64,000 bases of DNA from Halomicrobium zhouii (lineage in GTDB: Archaea; Halobacteriota; Halobacteria; Halobacteriales; Haloarculaceae). The DNA lies in contig NZ_FOZK01000001.1 in NCBI RefSeq assembly GCF_900114435.1, positions 434,001-498,000 on the forward strand, in the 5' to 3' direction. A program made the position numbers and the translations under genes. Position 1 is the first letter of the stretch. Each line of letters opens with the position of its first letter. The notes beneath the pieces are model-generated. The model saw nothing but the letters and a program-made list of their open reading frames with translations. It did not search any database and was not told the DNA's origin. Below are positions 1-9,492 of this stretch, piece after piece.

Positions 1-2074
1 CGGCGTCGTGGCGGTCGGGCCACTCCTGGGTGACCGGCACGTTGTTCCGGACGATCTCGTTGGCGAGGTCCTCGATGGCCTCGACCTGCTCGCGCGAGAT
101 GGACTCGTAGTGGCTGACGTCGATGCGGGCGCTCTCGGTGCCCTTCTGGGCGCCGGCCTGCCGGATGTGGTCGCCCAGCACCTGCCGGGCGGCGTGGACG
201 ACGAGGTGGGTCGCGGTGTGGTGGCGCATCAGGCGCCGGCGTCGCGTCGCGTCGATCTGGCCGCGGACGAACTCGCCCTTCCCGGGGTCTTCGCTGGTGG
301 TGTGGACGATGACGCCGTCGTGGAGCTGGACGTCTGTCACCTCGCCGGTGACGTCGTCCGTCGCCAGCGTCCCGTGGTCCGCGGGCTGGCCACCGCCTTC
401 GGGGTAGAACATCGTCTGGTCCAGGACGACGTCGAAGTCGCCGTCCTCGCGGTCGAACACCTCGAGGACGACGGCCTCGAACTCCATGCGGTTCTGGTCC
501 TCGTAGTAGAGTCGCTCGGTGTCGGGCAGTTCGGCGATGCGGTCGGCGTAGGGGACGCCCGTCTCGTCCTCGAAGGCCTGGCCGCCCTCGTGGCGGCCGG
601 CGACGAGCGCGTAGAAGTCGTCGGGGACCTCGACGTCGACGTCCTTCTCGGCGGCGATCTCCTCGACCATGTCCGGCTGGATGCCGTGGGAGTCGTACAG
701 CTCGATGAGCTCGTCGACCGGGATGGCCTCGCCTTTCTCGGCGTACTCGTCGGCCAGTTGCCGGACGCGACGGCCGCCCCGGTCCAGCGTCTCGCGGTAC
801 TTCTCGACCTCGGTGCGGACGACGTCGCGGACGTGGTCGCGGTTCTCGTAGCCCAGCCGCTCGGCCTGCATGTCGACGAGTTCGTCCAGCGGCGCGTCGA
901 CGCCGACGGTGTCACAGAGCCGTTTCGTCCGGCGAAGGACCATCCGGGCGAGGTAGCCCGTGCCGACGTTGGAGGGGACGATCTCGTCGCCCAGCATGTA
1001 CGCCAGCGTCCGGCAGTGGTCCGCGATGGCGTAGATGTTCTCCAGTGGCTCCATCAGGTCGAGCAGCTCGTCGGTCGAGACGCCCACCTGGTCGGCGATG
1101 GTGTCCCGGGCGGCCTCGATGTCCTCGGCCTCGTCGATGTCCATGTGGCCGGCGAGCTTGGCGGCGCGGTGGACGATTTCGGCCTCCTCGTCGGTCATCT
1201 CGACGCCAGCGTTGTCCTTCAGGAAGGCGATCATGTCGGGGTAGATCGCCTCGTACACCGTCGGGGTCCCCTGGGACATCCACGTCCACCGTTCGAGCCC
1301 GTAGCCCGTGTCGACGACGTACGTGTCCATCGGGGCGTACGTGTTGCCGTCCTTCAGTTCGTACTCGCCCTCGGGGTCCTGCTCCATCGACATGAAGACC
1401 AGCGTCGCCAGCTCGGCGCCCTCGTAGATGACTTCGAGGGCGGGGCCGGCGTTGCCGCCGCCGACCCAGGGGTCCTCGATGTAGACGAGTTCGTCGAGGT
1501 CAGCGCCCAGTGATTCGAACAGTTCGTCGCAGTACTCGACGGTCTCCTCTTTCCAGTACACCTCGCCCTGGTAGGCGTACTGCTCGGGGTTCTCGATGTC
1601 TTCGCGGGCGTTGAACGCGTGGTGGGCCATCATCTCGAAGGCCATCGTGTGCCGGCCGGTCTTGCCCACGTTGTCGATGTCCTGCATCCGGATACAGGGC
1701 TGGCTGATGGTCAGCGGGTTGGCCGGCGGCGGCGTCGACCCCGAGGTGACCAGCGGCTGGAAGTCGTAGATAGAGGCCTGGGTCAGCAGGGCGTCGTCGC
1801 GCCACCGGTTCGCGGCGACGGGGTAGGGGTCGATGCGTTCGTGGCCGTGGTCCTCGAAGAACGAGAGGAAGGCCTCGCGCATCTCCTCCAGCGTGTACGC
1901 CTCGTCGAAGCCGGGGTCGTCGATGAAGCCGTACTCCGCACAGGGCGGTTCGCCGCAGGTCTCGCGGGACTCGTCGCGCGTCCAGAAGTGGGCCCCGCAC
2001 TCGGAACACTCCCGGCGGACGAACCCCTCCTCCTCGAAGTAGTCTAGTCGGTATTCGTCGGCGAGGTCGCTCAT
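1..2074 (-). CDS. alaS: Alanyl-tRNA synthetase, archaeal type (3' part outside the window)
   Basis: Charges tRNA-Ala in the cytoplasm. About 691 codons are present; the frame stays open at base 1, so the C-terminus lies outside. The N-terminus has the archaeal zinc module CSECG...CGEPPC. Next comes the class II core ([24 protein letters not shown], and [13 protein letters not shown] at about 200-215). The editing-domain [12 protein letters not shown] follows near residue 640, which matches the family order. The ATG at 2074 is about 29 nt downstream of a TAAAA box, which suits a leaderless start. Very secure apart from the missing end. Confidence 0.97.
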   Translation of the reverse strand, partial: MSDLADEYRLDYFEEEGFVRRECSECGAHFWTRDESRETCGEPPCAEYGFIDDPGFDEAYTLEEMREAFLSFFEDHGHERIDPYPVAANRWRDDALLTQASIYDFQPLVTSGSTPPPANPLTISQPCIRMQDIDNVGKTGRHTMAFEMMAHHAFNAREDIENPEQYAYQGEVYWKEETVEYCDELFESLGADLDELVYIEDPWVGGGNAGPALEVIYEGAELATLVFMSMEQDPEGEYELKDGNTYAPMDTYVVDTGYGLERWTWMSQGTPTVYEAIYPDMIAFLKDNAGVEMTDEEAEIVHRAAKLAGHMDIDEAEDIEAARDTIADQVGVSTDELLDLMEPLENIYAIADHCRTLAYMLGDEIVPSNVGTGYLARMVLRRTKRLCDTVGVDAPLDELVDMQAERLGYENRDHVRDVVRTEVEKYRETLDRGGRRVRQLADEYAEKGEAIPVDELIELYDSHGIQPDMVEEIAAEKDVDVEVPDDFYALVAGRHEGGQAFEDETGVPYADRIAELPDTERLYYEDQNRMEFEAVVLEVFDREDGDFDVVLDQTMFYPEGGGQPADHGTLATDDVTGEVTDVQLHDGVIVHTTSEDPGKGEFVRGQIDATRRRRLMRHHTATHLVVHAARQVLGDHIRQAGAQKGTESARIDVSHYESISREQVEAIEDLANEIVRNNVPVTQEWPDRHDA

Positions 2075-2097
2075 TGCGGTATTCTTGGCCGACCAGC

Positions 2098-2108
2098 GCC
2101 TAAAACTG
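2098..2108 (-). promoter_or_regulatory. TATA box of alaS
   Basis: On the minus strand an AGTTTTAGGC element is centred about 29 nt before the alaS ATG. This is the spacing seen before many genes in this window and predicts a leaderless mRNA. Confidence 0.5.
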
Positions 2109-2281
2109 TTCCGAAGGGGTCGGCCGACGATAGGCGAAACCGGGAGACGGCAGCCAATCACGGGCCTTGGCGGCCACGCGGTCGGGCGCCCACACCACCA
2201 GGTCGACTGGTCAGTGCAGTCACAAGACACTTGTCCCGCCTTCGAGCGTGAGACGACGCGAACCTCGCGGGGCCCAGCGAC

Positions 2282-3256
2282 CTACTTCTCGAGCGCCAGC
2301 GACGCCAGCATCGCCTCGAGCTGGACGCGCTCGTTTGCGCCCTGGGTGATGCGGTAGTCGGTCTCGCCGACGCGGTCGAGCACGCGGACGGCCTGCTCGT
2401 CGTCGAGGCCGAACTCCCACACCGACCGGTGGATCTGGTTGATGACGTCGCCGCCGGCGATGCCCTCGTCGGTGAGCAGCTCGTCGAGCTTGGACCGCGA
2501 GGCGGTGAAGTCGCCGCTCAGCGCGGACTCGACCATGGTCTGAATCTCCTCTGGGCGCGCCGTCGAGGTTATCTCGAAGACCGCTTCCTCGTCGACGACG
2601 CTCCCCGTAATCGAGGCCGCCTGCAGCCCGTTGATCGCCTTCCGCATGTCGCCGTCGGCGGCGTAGACCAGCGCGTCGACGCCGTCCTCGGTCAGTTCGA
2701 TCCCCTCGACGTCCGCGATGTGGCGGATCTCCTCCTCGACCGCCTCGTCGGAGAGTGGCGAGAAGCGGAACACGGCACACCGGGACTGGATCGGGTCGAT
2801 GATCTGGCTGGAGTAGTTACACGAGAGGATAAAGCGGACGTTGTTGGAGAACTGCTCCATCGTCCGGCGGAGCGCCGACTGGGCGTCGCTGGTCAGGGCG
2901 TCGGCCTCGTCCAGGAAGATGATGCGGTAGTCGACGCCGCCGAAACTCGTGCGCGCGAAGCTCTTGATCCGGTCCCGGACCACGTCGATCCCCCGCTCGT
3001 CGGAGGCGTTCAGCTCCAGGAAGTGCTCCTGCCAGTCCTCGCCGTACAGTTCGTGGGCGATGGTGACGGCGCTGGTGGTCTTGCCCGTCCCCGCCGGCCC
3101 GGAGAACAGCATGTGGCTCAGCTCGTTGCGGGAGACGTAGCTCCGCAGCCGCTCCACGATGTCCTCGTGGCCGACGATGTCGTCGAACGACGTCGGGCGG
3201 TACTTTTCGATCCAGACTTCCTCGCGCCCGACCGCTTCGGCCTCGGCCTCGCTCAT
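2282..3256 (-). CDS. rfcS: Replication factor C small subunit (clamp loader)
   Basis: Small subunit of the clamp loader that puts PCNA on primed DNA. It is 324 aa, the usual size. It has the RFC box WIEKYRP, Walker [10 protein letters not shown], Walker B FLDEADAL, and the SRC motif ([13 protein letters not shown]). No intein is present, although haloarchaeal rfcS genes often carry one. The same frame is open further upstream, but that stretch translates the hairpin repeats. The ATG at 3256 (MSEAEAEAV) is chosen because a TTTAAG box lies about 28 nt before it. Confidence 0.95.
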   Translation of the reverse strand: MSEAEAEAVGREEVWIEKYRPTSFDDIVGHEDIVERLRSYVSRNELSHMLFSGPAGTGKTTSAVTIAHELYGEDWQEHFLELNASDERGIDVVRDRIKSFARTSFGGVDYRIIFLDEADALTSDAQSALRRTMEQFSNNVRFILSCNYSSQIIDPIQSRCAVFRFSPLSDEAVEEEIRHIADVEGIELTEDGVDALVYAADGDMRKAINGLQAASITGSVVDEEAVFEITSTARPEEIQTMVESALSGDFTASRSKLDELLTDEGIAGGDVINQIHRSVWEFGLDDEQAVRVLDRVGETDYRITQGANERVQLEAMLASLALEK

Positions 3257-3279
3257 GGACGAAGGGTGGGTGTGGGTGG

Positions 3280-3288
3280 GCTTAAACC
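3280..3288 (-). promoter_or_regulatory. TATA box of rfcS
   Basis: GGTTTAAGCC on the minus strand sits about 28 nt before the rfcS ATG. It places the transcription start at or next to the ATG and argues against the longer upstream reading frame. Confidence 0.55.
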
Positions 3289-3300
3289 CCGCGAGGTAGG

Positions 3301-3640
3301 CTGGCGCCGAACGAAGTGAGGGGCCAGCTATATGGCGAGCGGGAGCGCCAGCGACACGCGAGCCGAGGTAGGTCGGGGCCGACCGGAGGGAGGGCCCGGC
3401 GAAACGGCGAACGGGGAACGAAGTGACCCGTGAGCCGAGGTAGGTTGGTGCGAGCGACGGGAGGCGCGAACGGAGTGAGCGCCTCCGAACGCGCGAGCGG
3501 CGGTAGCCGCGAGCAGCGAGCACCAACTAAATGGCGAGCGGGAGCGCCAGCGACAAGCGAGCCGAGGTAGGTCGGCGCCGAGCGCAGCGAGGGGCCGACG
3601 AAACGGCAAGCGGCGAGTGAAACGAGCCGTGAGCCACGGC
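3301..3640. repeat. Tandem array of hairpins with a conserved 11-nt loop
   Basis: Imperfect units of about 70-130 bp, each carrying GAGCCGAGGTAGGT or a variant, fill most of the rfcS-tauE interval. Clear stem-loops are: 3301-3308/3320-3327, loop GAACGAAGTGA; 3374-3380/3392-3398, loop GACCGGAGGGA; 3411-3415/3427-3431, loop GAACGAAGTGA; 3460-3467/3479-3486, perfect 8-bp stem, loop GAACGGAGTGA; 3571-3579/3591-3599, loop GAGCGCAGCGA. Every loop is exactly 11 nt. Three stems share a G-G mismatch at the third pair from the loop. The stems differ in sequence but stay self-complementary. Open frames on the minus strand across this block are repeat translations, not genes. Confidence 0.85.
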
Positions 3641-3943
3641 AGGTCGGTGCCGAGCGAAGCGACCCACCAGCTATACAGCGAACGGCGAGCGAACCCGCCG
3701 GGAACGGTCGATTCGGTCGCGGTTCCATTTGGGGAGACACACCACACGGAACCTCACACACAGATCTTTTCAAAGTCCAATCCAACAGCGCCGCCAATGG
3801 TCGGTAGCGTCGACGAGCACGGTCGTGATCGATCGAACACTACTCAGTCGCCCGGGGAAGCTACCCGGCAATCGCGCGCTGGTCAGTTCGGCCGGCGTGG
3901 CGGGGACGAGCCACGAGTCGCGCGTTGCCTGCCCTGAACCACG
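3641..3943. other. Intergenic region before the TauE-like gene
   Basis: Holds the degenerate end of the hairpin array up to about 3700. An AT-richer stretch (ATCTTTTCAAAG, about 3761-3775) could be a promoter, but it lies 170 nt before the ATG at 3944. I see no gene or other structure here. Confidence 0.4.
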
Positions 3944-5029
3944 ATGTCTGCGAGTTCTGCCCAGCTGGTCCAGCGGGAGTTCCTGCGGCGCCAGCACCTG
4001 TTCGTCTTCGCCGCGCCCCTGGTGTTCGTCGCGGCGGTCGTCCTGGCCGCACCGACGCCCGAGGGGGTCGGACTGTCGTACTGGCTCGACTACTGGTGGC
4101 TGTTCCCCTTTTTCCTGCTGGGGGCGACCATCGTCAACACCGTCGGGATCAGCGGGTCCGCACTGTTCGTGCCGTTCCTGATCTTCATCTTCCCGCTGCT
4201 GGCCCACCCGCTCGAACCGGAGACGCTCGTGAAGGTCGGGCTGATCAGCGAGTCCTTCGGGCTGTCGAGTTCGGCGCTGGCGTTCATCCAGTACGGCCTC
4301 GTCGACCGGCGGCTGGGGCTCACGCTCGTCCTCGGCGCGCTCCCCTTCGTCGTCGGGGGCGCCCTGCTGTCGTTCGTCATTCCCGAGCCGCTGTTTCACG
4401 CACTGCTCGCGCTGGCGCTCGTCGCCGCTGCGTATCTCATGTTCACGGCGGACCTCGGCCACGAGGAGCCAGGTGGGGGCGGCGGCGCCGACGTGGCGAC
4501 GGACGGCGGGACCGACGCGGGCCTGCCGGACGACGACGGGAAGCTGGGCCCCGCGGGCGTCGGCATCGACGACGCGGGAATGGTGACGCGCGTCGACCGC
4601 TCGGGAGACACCTACACGTACACGTGGTCGGGCTACCTCGAACGGTTCGCCAACTACGCCGTCGGCGGGCTCTTCCAGGGGCTGGCCGGCTTCGGCATCG
4701 GCGAACTCGGCATCATCTCCAAGCTCCGGACGGACGTGCCGGTCCGGGTGGCCATCGGGACGAACCACGTCGTCGTCGCGACCACGGCGATCATCGCCTC
4801 GCTCGTCCACGTCTTCGGGGGCGGTCTCGTCCCCGGCGGCCACTCCCTGAGCCTCGCGACGACGCCGTGGAACATGGTCGTGTTCACCGTTCCCGCGGCC
4901 GCGCTCGGCGGCCAGATCGCTCCCTACGTGTCGAACGCGCTCGATACGGAGACGATCAAGAAGGGCGTCGCCGTGCTGTTCGGTGTCATCTCGCTCGCCC
5001 TGTTCTTGATGGCCGCCGGCGGTATCTAG
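3944..5029 (+). CDS. TauE/SafE family membrane permease
   Basis: Predicted anion exporter of the TauE/SafE (DUF81) family, proposed to move sulfite or sulfonates. It is 361 aa, somewhat long for the family. Hydrophobic segments lie at about 20-36, 50-90, 100-120, 124-145, 150-168, 237-260, 268-292 and toward the C-terminus. Residues 172-225 form a hydrophilic Gly/Asp-rich insert between the two halves, likely cytoplasmic. The two family half-repeats are recognisable (VNTVGISGSALFVPF near 64-78; LAGFGIGELGIISKL near 247-261). It stands alone, so the substrate is unknown. Confidence 0.85.
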   Translation: MSASSAQLVQREFLRRQHLFVFAAPLVFVAAVVLAAPTPEGVGLSYWLDYWWLFPFFLLGATIVNTVGISGSALFVPFLIFIFPLLAHPLEPETLVKVGLISESFGLSSSALAFIQYGLVDRRLGLTLVLGALPFVVGGALLSFVIPEPLFHALLALALVAAAYLMFTADLGHEEPGGGGGADVATDGGTDAGLPDDDGKLGPAGVGIDDAGMVTRVDRSGDTYTYTWSGYLERFANYAVGGLFQGLAGFGIGELGIISKLRTDVPVRVAIGTNHVVVATTAIIASLVHVFGGGLVPGGHSLSLATTPWNMVVFTVPAAALGGQIAPYVSNALDTETIKKGVAVLFGVISLALFLMAAGGI

Positions 5030-5112
5030 GCGGGAGGCTGCCCGCTGTCGGAGCGCCACACCGCTTCCCATCGAACAACGCTTAATCGGCCAGCGACCAT
5101 CGACCACTACAA

Positions 5113-5847
5113 ATGGAGGTCGCCATCCTCACCGTCGGCGACGAAATCCTGTCGGGGGACACCGAGAACACCAACGCGACGTGGCTGGCCCGGCAGCTAA
5201 GGGATCGGGGAGCCACCGCCAGGCGCATCCTCACCGTCCCCGACGACGAGGAGACGATCGCCGACTACGTCCGCGAGTGGAGCGAGGCGTTCGACGCCGT
5301 CGTCGTCACGGGTGGTCTCGGCGGGACGCCGGACGACGTCACGATAGAGGCGGTCGCCGACGCGCTGGACCGGGACCTCGTCGTCCAGGAGTCGGTCCGC
5401 GAGACCATCGCCGAGAAGGCCAGGCAGTTCCGCGAGGACAACCCCGACCTCGCCGAGGACTACGCGTTCGACATCGACCTGGACGCGCAGGCGGCCCTGC
5501 CCGCGGGCGCGGAACCGCTGATCACCGACGCCAGTTTCGCGCCGGGCTGTGCCGTCGAGAACGTCTACGTCTTCCCGGGCTTTCCCGAGGAACTCCGGGC
5601 CATGTTCGCGCTCGTGGCCGAGGACTTCGGCGGCGACGCCATCTCGGAGACGCTCACCACGCCGGCGCCGGAGGGCGCGCTGTACGCGGCGCTCGAAGAC
5701 ATCCGCGGCCGGTTCGACGTGACGGTGGGGAGCTATCCCGTGAAGGGGCGGGATCCGGGGCGGGTGAAGGTGACCGGCACCGACTCGGAGGCCGTCGAGG
5801 CTGCCGTCGCGTGGCTCCGGGACGAGATCGAAGTGGTGGACGACTAG
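5113..5847 (+). CDS. CinA-like molybdopterin-binding-fold protein
   Basis: 244 aa with an N-terminal MoCF (MogA/CinA) fold: MEVAILTVGDEILSGDTENTN and VVVTGGLGGTPDDVT are the ligand-loop motifs. A C-terminal extension of about 80 aa follows. The deamidase half of bacterial CinA is absent, so it matches the short archaeal CinA-like proteins of uncertain role (pyridine nucleotide repair or Moco-related chemistry have been proposed for relatives). A CTTAATCGG box lies about 28 nt before the ATG. Its stop shares a CTAG palindrome with the stop of the convergent PIN gene. Confidence 0.85.
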   Translation: MEVAILTVGDEILSGDTENTNATWLARQLRDRGATARRILTVPDDEETIADYVREWSEAFDAVVVTGGLGGTPDDVTIEAVADALDRDLVVQESVRETIAEKARQFREDNPDLAEDYAFDIDLDAQAALPAGAEPLITDASFAPGCAVENVYVFPGFPEELRAMFALVAEDFGGDAISETLTTPAPEGALYAALEDIRGRFDVTVGSYPVKGRDPGRVKVTGTDSEAVEAAVAWLRDEIEVVDD

Positions 5848-6274
5848 AACGTCGCCGGGTCGAGTCGCGGCACGATGCCGTCGAAGTCGTCGTCGAACGC
5901 GAGTACCTGGTCGACGTCGTGGCGCTCGACGAGTGCGATGGTGGTCGCGTCCGTGAAACTCAGTCCCTGGTCGTCGAACCGATCGAGCGTCTCGACGCCG
6001 TCGACGAACCTTCACGCCCGACGAACACCATATCGACGGCGTCGGGGAACGGACCACAGCCTCGTATACGGTCCCCGACACCGCGGGCCTCTTCGGGGTC
6101 CTCGAAGCGTGAAAGCGCTAGCGTGACCGTTTCGTCGTAGACGTAGTCGCTCGTCAGAAGCCGACCGAACTCGCCGCTGATGGCGGCTCTCATGGCCGCC
6201 GTCGCTGGGTCGTGCCGCGGTGAATCTTCGTCGTGGTGGGCGTAGAAGACGCCAGTATCGACGAATATACTCAC
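5844..6274 (-). pseudogene. VapC-like PIN-domain ribonuclease with a frameshift
   Basis: Would be the toxin partner of the VapB-like gene just upstream. A GTG start at 6274 overlaps the antitoxin stop (GTGA). The first frame gives SIFVDTGVFYAHHDED...DYVYDETVTLAL up to FVGRE near 6013, then loses similarity. A second frame continues as FVDGVETLDRFDDQGLSFTD, ...VLAFDDDFDGI and ends in TAG at 5844. Together they make a normal PIN protein of about 142 aa with its acidic residues (D near 5, DE near 49, D in FTDATT, DDDFD). One base is missing near 6008-6013. This is either a genuine inactivating mutation or a sequencing error. Confidence 0.8.
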
Positions 6275-6564
6275 TCGTTCAGCGCCTCGTCTTCGTACAG
6301 AACCGCATCGATGTCGCCCTCGTCGACCGGATTGCCGGAAGCCTGCGTTCCCGAGAGCCACTGATCTCTCTCCTCGTCGGACAGTCCGTCCCAGTCGTCA
6401 CGATACGACGCGATCAGCGCGTCGCGGGACTCGAACTCCCGCTCGACGATCCGGTCCAGCAGCTCCTGCTGGGTCACGGACTGGCCCGTCTCCCGCTCGA
6501 TAGTGGCCTGGAGCTGTTCGAGCCGGGCCTTGGTCTCGTCGCTAACCGGTACCGACGTCGCCAT
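6271..6564 (-). CDS. VapB-like antitoxin
   Basis: 97 aa. The N-terminal MATSVPVSDETKARLEQL has the form of a ribbon-helix-helix DNA-binding segment. The middle is helical (ETGQSVTQQELLDRIVERE). The acidic C-terminus (EGDIDAVLYEDEALNE) would wrap the PIN partner. It ends in a 4-nt overlap with the downstream PIN gene, the standard antitoxin-then-toxin order with likely coupled translation. The ATG at 6564 is preferred to a longer frame because the RHH segment begins there. The gene is intact while its partner is frameshifted. Confidence 0.75.
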   Translation of the reverse strand: MATSVPVSDETKARLEQLQATIERETGQSVTQQELLDRIVEREFESRDALIASYRDDWDGLSDEERDQWLSGTQASGNPVDEGDIDAVLYEDEALNE

Positions 6565-6816
6565 AGGGGCGAGTAGACCGTTCTGTCTGATAAACGTTCG
6601 TCCGAGCACCAGATCCAGACGAGATTTCGCACCCGGTCAGACGGCCGCAGTCGCAACCGGGGGCCGGCATCCGGAAGCGTTCGGACGACGGTGACGGATG
6701 GTCGCCGCCGTGGCGTGGACCTGGAATGCGATCACAGTAACTGGCCAGACCGACGCGATTTCCGGCTCTGAAACTCTGCTCGGCGACCTATAGGTGAGCC
6801 GCGCGTCGGCGCCGAT

Positions 6817-7587
6817 ATGTCAACTATCCGCTCGCTCGGGGACCGGCTCGGTGCGTCCGGGGACGGCCCGTACGCCGCCGCCCTTGTGGCGCTCGGCCTG
6901 ACGGTCGTCGGCACCGTCGCAGCAATCACCGTCGCGATCGTCGCCTGGCCCGTCGCCGGACTGCTTGGCGTGAGCGACGCGGCCGCCGCACGGATACTGC
7001 TGAACAAGAGCGTCCAGATCGGATTCCTGATCGTCGCGCTCGCGTACGTCGTCTACTGCGGCGCACCGGGACGGTACGCCCGCTTCCGGCGGCCGACCCT
7101 TCGGGACGCCCTCTGGATTGTGGCCGTCTTTCCCCTTCTCAAGGCTGTCGCGCTCGTCGTCGGGCCGGTGCTGGCGTTCCTCGGCGTCGTCACGCATTCG
7201 GGTGGTTCGGCGGGCGTCCCGGAACTGGCCACGCAGCCGACGCTCCTGCTCGTCGCGTTCGTCGTCTGGTTCCTGTTCGCCGCGCCGGCCGAGGAGTTGC
7301 TCTTCCGGGGCGTCGTCCAGGGACGGTTGCGGGAGGCGTTCGACGTCGCCCCGGCGCTCGTCCTCGCTGCCGGCTGTTTCGCGCTGATGCACGTCCCGAT
7401 GGCGCTCCTCTCCGAGGGGATGGGTCCTGTGCTCGCAGTGGCCGTGGAGACGTTCGTCGGCGGCCTGGTGTTCGGCCTCGCCTACGAGCGAACGGAGAAC
7501 CTCGTCGTCCCGGCGGTGGCCCACGCGACGCTCTGGGCCGGCGGTATCGTCGAACACTACCTGTCGGTACTCTCCGCAGGGCTGTGA
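6817..7587 (+). CDS. CPBP family intramembrane metalloprotease
   Basis: 256-aa multi-spanning membrane protein of the CPBP (CAAX protease and bacteriocin-processing, Abi) family. The glutamate pair E159-E160 with R164 (PAEELLFRG), H192 (FALMHVP) and H236 (VAHATLW) match the catalytic and metal-binding motifs. Hydrophobic segments lie at about 21-50, 65-82, 100-124, 142-156, 178-200, 205-224 and 232-256. The ATG at 6817 follows a CCTATAGG box by about 27 nt. The physiological substrate of haloarchaeal members is unknown. Confidence 0.88.
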   Translation: MSTIRSLGDRLGASGDGPYAAALVALGLTVVGTVAAITVAIVAWPVAGLLGVSDAAAARILLNKSVQIGFLIVALAYVVYCGAPGRYARFRRPTLRDALWIVAVFPLLKAVALVVGPVLAFLGVVTHSGGSAGVPELATQPTLLLVAFVVWFLFAAPAEELLFRGVVQGRLREAFDVAPALVLAAGCFALMHVPMALLSEGMGPVLAVAVETFVGGLVFGLAYERTENLVVPAVAHATLWAGGIVEHYLSVLSAGL

Positions 7588-7600
7588 CACAATCTGGCGC

Positions 7601-8245
7601 TCAGAACAGCTCCATCACGCCGAACTCGAAGAAGTAGTAGGCGGCGACGGCGAGCCAGGACTCGAAGATCAGCGTCCCGGCGGCCGACAGGACGACGAAC
7701 TCTCGGAGGTCCATCTCGGCGACCCCTGCCGGGACGGTCAGCATGCCGCGAGTGAACAGCAGCGCGTTGCTGACGAGGACGGCCGGGCGACCCCAGCGGT
7801 CGAACCAGCCCTCGAACCGCTCCAGCTTCGAATCGCTGACGCGGAACCACGGCTTCTGGAGCAGCCACTCCCGACCGCCGCGCTTGGCGAGCAGGAACAG
7901 CGCCGTCTGGCCGATGGTCGCGCCGACGACGGCCACGACCATGATGAGGGCGATGGTGTCCAGCTCGTACCCCGACGGTGTCGTCGCGAGCGCGCCGATG
8001 GCGAAGGGGACGATCCCCTCGCTCGGCGCGAAGTAGAGCAACATCGCGCCTTCGAGCACGAAGATCAGGAAGAGGACGTACAGGCCGTAGGTCTCGATGA
8101 GTTCCTTGGCGAAGGCCGCGTCGCCGACGAAGAAGAGGACGACGCCGGTGATCGCTAACAGCGCGAACGAGGCGGCGATGACGAGCAGTCCGTAGTCCTC
8201 GGCGAAGACGCGGAGCCGCGAGCGCGAGGACTGCGTGGAGGCCAT
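7601..8245 (-). CDS. DedA/VTT-domain membrane protein
   Basis: 214-aa protein of the DedA (SNARE-associated, VTT) family, linked elsewhere to lipid-carrier translocation and membrane homeostasis. It has the family signature around the re-entrant loops (FAPSEGIVPFAIGALA and the RWGRPAVLVSNALLFTRGMLTVPAG region). The N-terminal 16 residues are basic and serine/arginine-rich, then about six hydrophobic segments follow. It is convergent with the CPBP gene (13 bp apart) and divergent from hemB. Confidence 0.88.
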   Translation of the reverse strand: MASTQSSRSRLRVFAEDYGLLVIAASFALLAITGVVLFFVGDAAFAKELIETYGLYVLFLIFVLEGAMLLYFAPSEGIVPFAIGALATTPSGYELDTIALIMVVAVVGATIGQTALFLLAKRGGREWLLQKPWFRVSDSKLERFEGWFDRWGRPAVLVSNALLFTRGMLTVPAGVAEMDLREFVVLSAAGTLIFESWLAVAAYYFFEFGVMELF

Positions 8246-8338
8246 TAGTCGTCTGTGAATCGCGTCGCGTGCAAATGTCTTCTGTTCGGAACGCGGCGAG
8301 GCAGTAAGGCTTTCACCGCCGATACGCTACCCGCGAGC

Positions 8339-9322
8339 ATGAACCCCACTCGCCGACCCCGTCGTCTGCGGGCCGACGGCGTCCGGTCGCTCGTCCGGGA
8401 GACGGACCTCTCGGCGTCGGACCTCATCGCACCGGTGTTCGTCGACGCGACGACCGACGAACGGGTCCCCATCGAGTCGATGCCGGGCCACGAGCGCGTG
8501 CCCGTCGCCGAAGCGGTCGAGCGTGTCGAGGAGGTGCTGGCAACGGGCGTCGAGGCCGTCATGGTGTTTGGCATCCCCGAGTCGAAGGACGACCGGGGCA
8601 CCCGGGCCTGGGCCGAGGACGGCGTCGTCCAGGCGGCCGTTCGCCGGATCAGCGAGGAGACCGACGCCTACGTCGTCACGGACGTCTGTCTCTGTGAGTA
8701 CACTGACCACGGGCACTGTGGCCTGGTGGAGGAGAACGCGGCCGACGACCCGACGCTCACGGTCCGCAACGACGAGACGCTCGACCTGCTCGCGAAGACG
8801 GCCGTCTCGCACGCACGTGCGGGCGCTGACATGGTCGCTCCCTCGGCAGCGATGGACGGGATGGTCGGGGCCATCAGGACGGGACTCGACGACGTCGGCT
8901 ACGACGAGGTGCCCATCATGAGCTACGCGGCGAAGTTCGCCTCGGCGTTCTACGGCCCGTTCCGCGACGCGGCGGACGGCGCTCCGGCGTTCGGCGACCG
9001 CCGGCACTACCAGATGGACCCGGCGAACGGTCGCGAGGCGATGCGCGAGGTGGCCCTGGACGTGGAGGAGGGCGCGGACGTGCTGATGGTCAAGCCCGCC
9101 CTGCCGTACCTCGACGTCGTCAGCGCGGTCCGCCGCGAGTACGACCACCCCGTCGCAGCCTACAACGTTAGCGGCGAGTACGCGATGCTCCACGCTGCCG
9201 CCGAGAAGGGCTGGCTCGACCTGGAGGAAGTCGCCTACGAGTCCCTGCTGTCCATCAAGCGCGCCGGCGCCGACCTCATCCTCACCTACTTCGCCGAGGA
9301 CCTGGCGAGTCGGCTGGACTGA
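8339..9322 (+). CDS. hemB: Porphobilinogen synthase (5-aminolevulinate dehydratase)
   Basis: Condenses two 5-aminolevulinate molecules to porphobilinogen in tetrapyrrole synthesis. It is 327 aa, the normal length. The zinc cysteines C117, C119 and C127 lie in [15 protein letters not shown]. The Schiff-base lysines are K199 ([18 protein letters not shown]) and K252 ([12 protein letters not shown]). The frame is open 28 codons further upstream, but similarity begins at the ATG at 8339. No other heme gene is adjacent. The product is relevant here because the nitrite reductase nearby needs siroheme. Confidence 0.96.
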   Translation: MNPTRRPRRLRADGVRSLVRETDLSASDLIAPVFVDATTDERVPIESMPGHERVPVAEAVERVEEVLATGVEAVMVFGIPESKDDRGTRAWAEDGVVQAAVRRISEETDAYVVTDVCLCEYTDHGHCGLVEENAADDPTLTVRNDETLDLLAKTAVSHARAGADMVAPSAAMDGMVGAIRTGLDDVGYDEVPIMSYAAKFASAFYGPFRDAADGAPAFGDRRHYQMDPANGREAMREVALDVEEGADVLMVKPALPYLDVVSAVRREYDHPVAAYNVSGEYAMLHAAAEKGWLDLEEVAYESLLSIKRAGADLILTYFAEDLASRLD

Positions 9323-9452
9323 CCGGCGAGGCGTTCACGGCCCGTCGCGTCGGTGGTTCGGGGCAGCGATGGCGCCCACTCCGATTGCCGTGTCCGCCAT
9401 CCCGGACTGTGACCGGCCGAGAGCGACATTTTCCCGCCCGAAACAGCCGAAA

Positions 9453-9460
9453 TTATTATA
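9453..9460 (+). promoter_or_regulatory. TATA box of the 9.5-kb membrane protein gene
   Basis: TTATTATA lies inside an AT-rich stretch preceded by CCGAAA. It predicts a transcript start near 9483. That places the GTG at 9481 at or before the mRNA end and favours the ATG at 9493. Confidence 0.5.
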
Positions 9461-9492
9461 TCTGACCCGTCGACACGTGCGTGCAGATACTC

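Noticed and set aside
8-1513. Long plus-strand open frame opposite alaS
   Set aside because: It is the antisense of a complete, motif-bearing alaS and has Val/Asp-rich composition typical of reverse-frame translation in GC-rich DNA.
3301-3640. CRISPR array
   Set aside because: The repeats are imperfect, vary in period and have no unique spacers of constant length. No cas genes are present; the Cas4-like gene at 36 kb is isolated.
3282-3797. Minus-strand open frames with Arg/Ser/Pro-rich repeated peptides upstream of rfcS
   Set aside because: They translate the hairpin repeats. Different frames give equally long products and no frame shows normal codon bias.
5113-5847. MoaB/MogA assignment for the CinA-like gene
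   Set aside because: It shares the MoCF fold, but the N-terminal DEILSGDTENTN motif and the C-terminal extension are of CinA type, and a true moaB exists at 29.4 kb.
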